Assembly: GCF_030418455.1 (NCBI RefSeq)
Contig: NZ_JAUHPW010000003.1
Coordinates: 62,001 to 126,000, forward strand
Reading direction: 5' to 3'
Source: Demequina litoralis
GTDB lineage: Bacteria; Actinomycetota; Actinomycetes; Actinomycetales; Demequinaceae
Length of the DNA stretch: 64,000 nt
Positions 58,384 through 64,000 of the stretch are shown one piece after another. Position 1 is the first letter of the stretch; each line of letters begins with the position of its first letter. Position numbers and translations under genes: made by a program. The notes under the pieces are model-generated. The model did no database searches, was not told the DNA's origin, and saw only the letters and a list, made by a program, of their open reading frames with translations.

Positions 58384-60216
58384 ATGCGCAAGCCCACCAC
58401 CGTCTTCGCCGGCATCCTCGCCGGCTCCCTGCTCCTCGCCGGCTGCTCGACCGGCGCGGCGACCTCGACCGAGGACGCCACCTCCGGGACCGGCACGACG
58501 CAGACCGAGGACACGACCACCAGCACCACCTCGACCGCGGCGGCCAGCGGCGAGTTCGCGGAGGTCAGCTACGCGGACCTCGACATCAAGGACGAGGACC
58601 TCGACGTCGACGAGTCGTCCGCGGTCGACATCGCGCTCGCGGACGGCGCCACCGCCGCGGGCGACGGCTACACGGTCGACGGCGACACCGTCACCATCAC
58701 CGACGGCGGCGTCTACCGCCTCAGCGGCACCCTGTCCGCCGGCCAGGTGGTGGTCGCGACCGACGACAAGGACGTCACGCTCATCCTCGACGGCGTCGAC
58801 ATCACCGCGGAGACCACCGGCGCGCTCGACATCGAGGACGCCGACGAGGTGATCATCCTGCTGGCGGACGGCTCGACCAACAGCATCTCCGACGCCGCGG
58901 ACGCGACCGCGAGCACGGACGAGGACTACGACGGCCCCAACGCGGCGCTGTTCTCCCGCTCCGACCTGTGGATCACCGGCGACGGCGCGCTCACCGTGAA
59001 CGGGGTCGCCAACGACGGGATCACCTCCAAGGACGGCCTCGTCATCGATTCGGGCACCATCGAGGTGACCGCGACCGACGACGGCATCCGCGGCAAGGAC
59101 TACCTGGTGGTCCTCGACGGCGACATCACCGTCGACGCGGGCGGCGACGGCCTCAAGGCCGACAACGAGAACATGGCGGACGACGACGGCGTGCCCGTGG
59201 GCGTGGCGTGGATCTCCGGCGGCACGCTCGACATCACCGCGGGCGTGGACGGCATCGACGCGTACTACCAGGCCATGGTCGAGGGCGGCGACATCACGAT
59301 CGCGGCGGACGACGACGGCATCACCACCAAGGGCGTGCTCCGCATCGCCGACGGCACCGTGGACATCACGAACTCGTACGAGGGCCTCGAGGGCCGCCTC
59401 ATCCGCCTCACCGGCGGCACGGGCTCGATCGTCGCCTCGGACGACGGCTTCAACGTGAGCTCCGGCTCCGGCTCCACCGTGGGCGACGGCAGCGCCGACG
59501 TCGGCGGCGGCATGGGCGGCGGGCGCAGCGGCGACCGTCCGTCCGGCGGCCCGGGCGCGGCGCCGAGCAGCTCCGACACCGAGGACACCACCTCGACCAC
59601 CGGCACCACGGCGACCACCGCCGTCTACTCGACCACCGCATCGTCCACCGATGCGTCCATCGACGGCGCCACCGACGCGACCACCGTCGCGGGCGGCGGC
59701 ATGGGCGGCATGGAGTCCGCCGAGGAGGGCCTCGAGCTCGAGATCTCCGGCGGCACCTGGTACATCGACGCGGACGGCGACGGCCTCGACTCGAACGGCG
59801 ACGCCGTGATGACCGGCGGCACGGTCGTCGTCGAGGGGCCGACCAACAGCGGCAACGGCGCGGTCGACGTCGCGGGCGACTTCACCATCTCGGGCGGCAC
59901 GCTCGTCGCCTCGGGCTCGTCCGGCATGTTCGAGGCGCCCACGGCCGACGGCCAGGGCGTGCTCTCCATCGGCTTCCAGTCCCAGCTCGCCGAGGGCACG
60001 GTGCTGACGGTGACCGATGCGGACGGCGACTTCGTCGCATCGTTCACCACGTCCAAGGTGGCGCAGGCGATCGTGCTGTCGAGCCCCGACGTCGTCTCCG
60101 GCGAGACGTACACGGTGATCGCCGACGCGACGGTCACGGGCGACGACTTCGGCGGCCTGGTCACCGACGGCTCGGTCTCCGGCGGCGACGAGCTCGGCAC
60201 GCTGACCGCCGACTGA
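58384..60216 (+). CDS. Cthe_2159-like carbohydrate-binding beta-helix lipoprotein
   Basis: A 610-residue lipoprotein (lipobox LLAGC, Cys about 21) after a Thr-rich linker. Residues about 55-360 form repeated short beta-strand units such as GVYRLSGTLSAGQ, VTLILDGVDITAE, LWITGDGALTVNG, GTIEVTATDDGIRGKD and GGTLDITAGVDGIDA: the right-handed parallel beta-helix of the Cthe_2159 family, which binds acidic polysaccharide and calcium. A Gly/Ser/Thr-rich insert (about 365-440) interrupts it and the helix resumes with EISGGTWYIDADGDGLDSNGD. It lies 18 bases after the VTC gene. It is strongly acidic. It probably sits on the cell surface. Confidence 0.87.
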   Translation: MRKPTTVFAGILAGSLLLAGCSTGAATSTEDATSGTGTTQTEDTTTSTTSTAAASGEFAEVSYADLDIKDEDLDVDESSAVDIALADGATAAGDGYTVDGDTVTITDGGVYRLSGTLSAGQVVVATDDKDVTLILDGVDITAETTGALDIEDADEVIILLADGSTNSISDAADATASTDEDYDGPNAALFSRSDLWITGDGALTVNGVANDGITSKDGLVIDSGTIEVTATDDGIRGKDYLVVLDGDITVDAGGDGLKADNENMADDDGVPVGVAWISGGTLDITAGVDGIDAYYQAMVEGGDITIAADDDGITTKGVLRIADGTVDITNSYEGLEGRLIRLTGGTGSIVASDDGFNVSSGSGSTVGDGSADVGGGMGGGRSGDRPSGGPGAAPSSSDTEDTTSTTGTTATTAVYSTTASSTDASIDGATDATTVAGGGMGGMESAEEGLELEISGGTWYIDADGDGLDSNGDAVMTGGTVVVEGPTNSGNGAVDVAGDFTISGGTLVASGSSGMFEAPTADGQGVLSIGFQSQLAEGTVLTVTDADGDFVASFTTSKVAQAIVLSSPDVVSGETYTVIADATVTGDDFGGLVTDGSVSGGDELGTLTAD

Positions 60217-60237
60217 CCCGCCACCGACGCGACACGT

Positions 60238-60323
60238 AGCGCTCCTCCACACGGAGGCCCCGTGGATCGGCACGATTCGATCGTGTTCCCGTTCACACCA
60301 GGGGTTTCGTGTGGAGGAGCGCT
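60238..60323. repeat. Perfect 16-bp inverted repeat around an inner hairpin
   Basis: AGCGCTCCTCCACACG (60238-60253) and its exact reverse complement (60308-60323) enclose 54 bases that contain a second perfect stem, CACGAT-TCG-ATCGTG. The 86-base element lies 22 bases after the lipoprotein stop. It may terminate the operon or be a small repeated element. Confidence 0.65.
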
Positions 60324-60367
60324 TCCTGTGCGTGGAGGGGTGCACGCGGGCGGCGACTCCCCGCGAC

Positions 60368-60396
60368 CTCCCGCCGCGCTCCCAGGCTTCTCCCAG
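60368..60396 (+). promoter_or_regulatory. Response-regulator box C
   Basis: Three direct units with an 11-bp period: CTCCCGC (60368), CTCCCAG (60379), CTCCCAG (60390). The unit matches box B of the DUF4956 promoter. A TTGTAT -10-like box follows at 60407-60412. No convincing gene lies downstream. Confidence 0.6.
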
Positions 60397-60412
60397 CATC
60401 CGCCGGTTGTAT

Positions 60413-60686
60413 GGATGTCATGAGCCCCAGCCCCCCCGAGGGCTCTGAGCCGAGAGGCGCCCATGGTCGCCGGCTCGCCGTCCTCCCCGTGTCGACGGCC
60501 CTCGACACCTCCCCGAGGGCCCCGACGGGACGGCGACCGGTGAGCTCCGGGACTGATGACCGGTCCGCCGGGCCGGAGCGAGGCCGTGGACGCCTCTCGG
60601 CTCCCCCCGGGGCGACGGCTGCCAACGCCGCCCCATCCGATCGCGCGAGGCCCTGGTGACTGCCAACACCGGGGCCTCGCGGTCGT
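60413..60686 (+). ncRNA. Possible small RNA under response-regulator control
   Basis: The stretch starts after box C and its -10-like sequence and ends with a hairpin at about 60645-60680 (GCGAGGCCC..GGTG / CACC..GGGCCTCGC), which may also end the convergent LysR gene. A 79-codon frame from ATG 60420 exists, but its codons lack the strong G/C third-position bias of real genes here, so an RNA is the better guess. The class is unknown. Confidence 0.3.
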
Positions 60687-61565
60687 CTACAGCCCGGTGA
60701 CCAGCAGGCTCGCGAACGCCTGAGCCGCCGGAGCGGCATCCCGCGGCAGCGCGAGGAAGATGTCGCGGTACGTGTCGGGCCGGGTGGGCACGGCGACGAT
60801 GCCCGGGATGGCCGGGCTCGCGTCGAGGGCCATGCGCGTGAGCAGCGCGACGCCGAGTCCCTCCGCGATGAGGCGCTGTGCCGCGATGTAGTCCTCCGTC
60901 ACGAACGCGATGTTGGGCACGAAGCCCGCCTCCTCCGCATGCGTGACGAGGTGGGTCCGGCAGCGGATGCAGCCCGAGATCCAGCGCTCGTCGGCGAGCG
61001 TGCTCATCTCGATCACCGCGCGCGAGGCCAGCGGGTGCGCCTCGGGCAGGATCGCGAGGTACTCGTCGCGGCCCAGCGGCGTGGTCGGCAGGTCCTCCGG
61101 CGGCGGCGTGGCCGAGTCGGAGAAGCCGATCACCAGGTCCGCCGCGCCGGTGCGCAGGAGCTCCAGCGCGGGATCCGTCTCGGTCTCCTCGAGTCCGATC
61201 TCGACGCCCGGGTAGGTGCGCGCGAACTGCGCGAGCGGGCGGGGCAGCACCGTCGCGCAGAACGACGTGAACGCCGCGATCCGCAGGTGCCCGACCTGGA
61301 GGTCCGCGTGCCGGTGGAGGCAGCGCTCGGCATCCTCGAGGCTCGCGGCGATCGAGTCCGCGTGCTGCAGGAGCGCGACCCCCGTGGGCGTGAGGCGCGT
61401 GACCCGGCCGGCGCGCATCGTCAGCGGCACGCCCGCGCGCCGCTCGAGCGCGCGCAGGTGGTGGGCCACGGTGGGCTCGCTCAGCTGCAGCGCGCGGGCG
61501 GCGGCGGCCTTCGAGCCGTGACGGGAGACCTCGCGGAGGATGAGCAGTCGCTCGACATCGATCAT
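60687..61565 (-). CDS. LysR-family regulator
   Basis: A 292-residue regulator: winged HTH at residues 1-60 (LLILREVSRHGSKAAAARALQLSEPTVAHHLRALERRAGVPL, seen as SKAAAARALQLSEPTVAHHL) and a substrate-binding-like effector domain (VGHLRIAAFTSFCATVLPRPLAQF onward). It has Cys residues in SGCIRCRTHL (about 195) that might sense redox or metal. It is divergent from a class V aminotransferase-like gene, the usual LysR arrangement, so it probably controls that gene. The start ATG 61565 follows CATGAT by six bases. Confidence 0.9.
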   Translation of the reverse strand: MIDVERLLILREVSRHGSKAAAARALQLSEPTVAHHLRALERRAGVPLTMRAGRVTRLTPTGVALLQHADSIAASLEDAERCLHRHADLQVGHLRIAAFTSFCATVLPRPLAQFARTYPGVEIGLEETETDPALELLRTGAADLVIGFSDSATPPPEDLPTTPLGRDEYLAILPEAHPLASRAVIEMSTLADERWISGCIRCRTHLVTHAEEAGFVPNIAFVTEDYIAAQRLIAEGLGVALLTRMALDASPAIPGIVAVPTRPDTYRDIFLALPRDAAPAAQAFASLLVTGL

Positions 61566-61579
61566 GAGACCATCATGAC

Positions 61580-61599
61580 ATCGAGGTCTAGATGTCGAT
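61580..61599. promoter_or_regulatory. LysR-type operator
   Basis: ATCGAGGTCTAGATGTCGAT is a 20-bp interrupted palindrome (ATCGA..TCTAGA..TCGAT) between the divergent LysR and aminotransferase genes. Confidence 0.55.
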
Positions 61600-61643
61600 A
61601 ATGGCGTCTTGTGTGGGTGTGGCGTCGTGGCGACCATGGACCC

Positions 61644-62675
61644 ATGCTCGCGATCGCCTCCTCCTTCCGCCGGGTGCCGGGCTACCTCGACACCCCGTCC
61701 TACGGCCTGCCCGCCCGCGCCACCGCCACCGCGCTGCGGCGCGCCGCCCGCGCGTGGGAGCAGGGCACGCTCGACCCGGTCGCGCTCGACGCCTCCGTCG
61801 AGCGCATGCGCGCCGCCTTCGCGGCCCTCGTGGGGGCGCACGCCGACGACATCGCGCTCGCGGCGAGCACCTCGCAGGTGGTCGGCATGGTCGCGGCGTC
61901 GCTGCCGGACGGCGCACGCGTCGTCGTCGCGGCGGGCGACTTCGCATCGGTCCCGCTGCCCTTCGTGCACGACCCGCGCCTCACCGTCGACGTGGTCCCG
62001 CTCGACCGCATCGTCGCCGAGACCGCGCGCGGCGCGGACCTCGTCGCGGTGAGCGCCGTGCAGTCCGCGGACGGCGCCGTCGTCGACCTCGCCGCGCTCG
62101 CGATGGCCGCGCGCGTCGCGGGAGCGCGCACCCTGATCGACGTGAGCCACGCGGCCGGCTGGATGCCCGTGGCCGCGCGCGACTTCGACGTGGTGGTGGC
62201 GAGCGCCTACAAGTGGCTCGGCACGCCGCGAGGCATCGCGCTCGCGGCCGTGCGGCCGGAGGCCTCCTGGGTGCGCCCCGTGAGCGCCAGCTGGTACGGG
62301 TCCGATGCGCCGTGGGAGTCGCTCTACGGCCACGACGTCGCGCTCAGCGCCCGGGCGCGCCGCCTCGACATCTCACCGCCCTGGCAGCTCGTCGAGGCCG
62401 GCGCCGCCGCGCTGGAGCTGCTCGCCTCGCAGGGCGTCGAGGCGATCGGGCGCCACAGCGTGGGCCTCGCGAACGAGTTCCGGGCCCGCGTCGGGCTGCC
62501 CGCCGGCGCGTCGCCGATCGTCGCGGTCGACGGCGTCGACCCCGCGGCCCTCGCGCGCGCCGGGGTCAAGGCCGCCGCGCGCGGCGGCCGGGCCCGCCTG
62601 GGCTTCTACGTCTACAACGACGAGCGCGACGTGGAGGCCGCCGCGTCGGCGATCCGCGTCGCGCAGGCGGCCTGA
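61644..62675 (+). CDS. Class V aminotransferase-like PLP protein
   Basis: A 343-residue fold-type I PLP protein. The N-terminus PGYLDTPSYGLP resembles kynureninase/cysteine desulfurase-like substrate loops; LIDVSHAAGWMP (near 180; PLP Asp and adjacent His) and VVASAYKWLGTPRG (near 195-208; Schiff-base Lys) are intact. The reaction could be transamination, desulfuration or racemisation; no specific substrate is evident. The start at ATG 61644 gives MLAIASSFRRVPGYL; an upstream in-frame extension is unlikely because it runs into the operator. Control is probably by the divergent LysR protein. Confidence 0.85.
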   Translation: MLAIASSFRRVPGYLDTPSYGLPARATATALRRAARAWEQGTLDPVALDASVERMRAAFAALVGAHADDIALAASTSQVVGMVAASLPDGARVVVAAGDFASVPLPFVHDPRLTVDVVPLDRIVAETARGADLVAVSAVQSADGAVVDLAALAMAARVAGARTLIDVSHAAGWMPVAARDFDVVVASAYKWLGTPRGIALAAVRPEASWVRPVSASWYGSDAPWESLYGHDVALSARARRLDISPPWQLVEAGAAALELLASQGVEAIGRHSVGLANEFRARVGLPAGASPIVAVDGVDPAALARAGVKAAARGGRARLGFYVYNDERDVEAAASAIRVAQAA

Positions 62676-62713
62676 GAGGCGGCTCGAGAGGCGGACCGCC
62701 CGGCCACACGTGG

Positions 62714-62745
62714 CGCTCGACGGACCGATGACGTTCCGTCGAGCG
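62714..62745. terminator. Terminator hairpin between convergent genes
   Basis: A perfect 11-bp stem CGCTCGACGGA / TCCGTCGAGCG with a 10-base loop lies between the aminotransferase-like gene and proC. Confidence 0.7.
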
Positions 62746-62785
62746 TCGCCCTCGTCGTCCTCGTCGCCCTCGTCGCCCTCGTCGC
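62746..62785. repeat. Short tandem repeat, unit CTCGTCGCC
   Basis: About four copies of a 9-bp unit (CTCGTCGCC, one copy CTCGTCGTC) follow the hairpin and end just before the proC stop. Such tracts vary in copy number by slippage. Confidence 0.75.
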
Positions 62786-62793
62786 AGTCTCGC

Positions 62794-63639
62794 CTAGCCG
62801 GCGAGCTGCGCGCCGAGCTCCTTCGAGCGCGCCACGGCGGCGTTCGCGCCGGCGGAGATCACGCCCTGGAGACCGGCGTGCTCCATCGCCTCGAGCGCGG
62901 CGAGCGTGACCCCGCCGGGGGAGCTCACGCGACGGCGCAGCTCCTGCGGGGTGTCGCCCGACTCGGCGAGCAGCTGGGCCGCGCCGGTGAAGGTCTGCTG
63001 TGCGAGCAGCGACGAGACCTCGCGGTCGAGCCCGTGCATGACGCCGGCCTCCGTGATCGCCTCGACCACCGCGAAGAAGTACGCGGGCGCGGAGCCCGCG
63101 ACCACCGTCACGGCCTCGATGAGGTCCTCGGGCACCCGGACCACCAGGCCCGTCGCGCGCAGGATCCTCTCCGCGAGCAGGAGGTGCTCCTCGGTCGCGT
63201 GCGCGCCCGGGGACACCGAGGTCGCGCCGCGGCCGACCACCGACGGGGTGTTCGGCATGACCCGGACCACCGGCGTGCCGGCGGGCAGGCGCTCCTCGTA
63301 GAACGATGCGGGCAGCGCGGCGGCGACGGTGAGGACCACCACGCCGGGCTCGAGCGAGGCGACGAGGCCGTCGAGCACCTCGGCCATCTGCTGCGGCTTC
63401 ACCGCGAGGACGACCACCTCGGCGCCCTTGACGGCCTCGGCCGCGTCGGCGGTGCCGATCACGTGGTGCGCCTCGACGAGCGCCTCGCGCCGCTCGTCGC
63501 CGCGGTTCGCGACGGTGATCGATGCACCCGGCCAGCCGGCGACGCGCATCGCGGAGATGAGGGTGCCGCCGATCACCCCGCCGCCGATGACGGCGACGGA
63601 GGGCAGGCCGGACTCGGACGTGGAGACGTGGGTGCTCAT
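62794..63639 (-). CDS. proC: Pyrroline-5-carboxylate reductase
   Basis: A 281-residue NADPH enzyme: Rossmann loop VAVIGGGVIGGTLISAM (about 15-31), VVLAVKPQQMAEVL (about 75-88), VVRVMPNTPSVVGRGAT (about 122-138) and the C-terminal signature SPGGVTLAALEAMEHAGLQGV (about 235-255). It catalyses the last step of proline synthesis. A TAGGTT box six bases before ATG 63639 suggests a leaderless mRNA. It is monocistronic. Confidence 0.96.
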   Translation of the reverse strand: MSTHVSTSESGLPSVAVIGGGVIGGTLISAMRVAGWPGASITVANRGDERREALVEAHHVIGTADAAEAVKGAEVVVLAVKPQQMAEVLDGLVASLEPGVVVLTVAAALPASFYEERLPAGTPVVRVMPNTPSVVGRGATSVSPGAHATEEHLLLAERILRATGLVVRVPEDLIEAVTVVAGSAPAYFFAVVEAITEAGVMHGLDREVSSLLAQQTFTGAAQLLAESGDTPQELRRRVSSPGGVTLAALEAMEHAGLQGVISAGANAAVARSKELGAQLAG

Positions 63640-63645
63640 GCGCCC

Positions 63646-63651
63646 AACCTA
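63646..63651 (-). promoter_or_regulatory. -10 box TAGGTT, leaderless proC start
   Basis: Reverse-strand TAGGTT, six bases, ATG at 63639. Confidence 0.5.
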
Positions 63652-63691
63652 TCGCGGGGCGCGGCGGCTCTCGCGGGCAGCGGCCGGACGG

Positions 63692-64000
63692 TCAGGCCGC
63701 CTCGATGTCGCCGTCGATGTAGCGCTGCAGGGTGGGCGCGTACAGCGCCACGAGCTCGTCGGCGGAGGCGTGCGCCACCGCGGGCATCCCGATGACGTAC
63801 CGCGCCATGGCCAAGCCCACGAGCTGCGAGCCGCAGGCCTCCGCCCGCAGCGGCGCATCGTCCTCCCGCACCAGGCGGCTGAGGATGTCGCGGAGCATGA
63901 CGTCCGCGAGGGCCTGGCCGAGGTCGCCCGCGGCGGCGATCGATGCGAGCACCGCGCGCAGGCGCTTGCCCATCTCCGGGTCGTCCCAGACGCCCAGGAA
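63692..64000 (-). CDS. TetR-family regulator, C-terminal part only
   Basis: The frame continues past the right edge, so the DNA-binding N-terminus is missing. The visible 102 residues (FLGVWDDPEMGKRLRAVLASIAAAGD, DILSRLVREDD, SQLVGLAMARYVIGMPAVA, YAPTLQRYIDGDIEAA) match the helical C-terminal domain common in actinobacterial TetR proteins, in which a W-DP turn is followed by an MARYV helix. The ligand and targets cannot be told. It lies 52 bases upstream of proC on the same strand, without overlap. Confidence 0.75.
   Translation of the reverse strand, partial: FLGVWDDPEMGKRLRAVLASIAAAGDLGQALADVMLRDILSRLVREDDAPLRAEACGSQLVGLAMARYVIGMPAVAHASADELVALYAPTLQRYIDGDIEAA

Noticed and set aside
60420-60659. 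79-codon frame downstream of response-regulator box C
   Set aside because: Codons include many A/T-ending or rare ones (TCT, AGA, CAT, GGT, ACT, CGA, GAT), unlike genes in this genome, and the sequence is low-complexity. It is kept as a possible RNA instead.

Overview
The window is high-GC DNA (roughly 72% G+C by eye) with strong G/C preference at third codon positions. It carries actinobacterial hallmarks: a UGP-type UTP-glucose-1-phosphate uridylyltransferase, a fused CopD/CtaG protein, DUF2332, DUF5317 and DUF6458 proteins, many GTG starts, and leaderless genes placed about six bases behind a TANNNT -10 box. A member of the order Micrococcales (Demequina or Cellulomonas-like) is the best guess; this is inference from gene content only. 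About 56 protein genes and one tRNA-Gly(CCC) are supported. No rRNA, CRISPR array or prophage is seen.

Layout. 0-6.1 kb: cell-surface glycan genes (sulfotransferase-like, polysialyltransferase-like, GT2, OafA-type acyltransferase). 6.1-11.2 kb: a complete route from sulfate to PAPS plus PAP removal (cysC-like, TauE/SafE permease, cysN, cysD, cysQ), with a second sulfotransferase-like gene at 15 kb and no PAPS reductase in view. 11.4-15 kb: E1alpha-E1beta-E2 of a 2-oxo acid dehydrogenase behind tandem TetR-like operators. 15.8-20.2 kb: DUF2332, CopD/CtaG, UGP. 20.2-25.5 kb: an unexplained 645-bp gap ending in an orphan terminator, a DUF4190 protein, a CRP-like site, a 36-residue membrane peptide overlapping a GGDEF-EAL gene, DUF5317 and a CynX-like transporter. 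25.6-28.7 kb: two lipoproteins, then a lower-GC islet with a gene of unknown function and IS-end-like tandem repeats next to tRNA-Gly. 28.7-45 kb: housekeeping and accessory genes (membrane phosphodiesterase, MFS, ABC-F, oxidoreductases, Na+/H+ antiporter, a surface protein with an atypical sorting signal, deaminase, a GNAT-AAA+ fusion). 45-54.7 kb: small regulatory units with visible operators (ParE/RHH toxin-antitoxin, ArsR/SRPBCC, ABC exporter/TetR, MFS/TetR). 54.7-60.7 kb: a two-component system divergent from a DUF4956 - VTC polyphosphate polymerase - Cthe_2159-like lipoprotein operon, with phased response-regulator boxes. 60.7-64 kb: LysR/class V aminotransferase pair, proC and a truncated TetR gene.

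Two signals stand out. The first is the two-component/DUF4956/VTC/Cthe_2159 module, whose 11-bp-phased CTCCCAG boxes recur in front of an apparent non-coding transcript just downstream of the operon. The second is a 9-mer, GACGATGCG, found about 35 times on both strands, in genes and between them, against fewer than one expected from base composition. It forces otherwise rare codons (GAT, GCA), so it looks selected as DNA.
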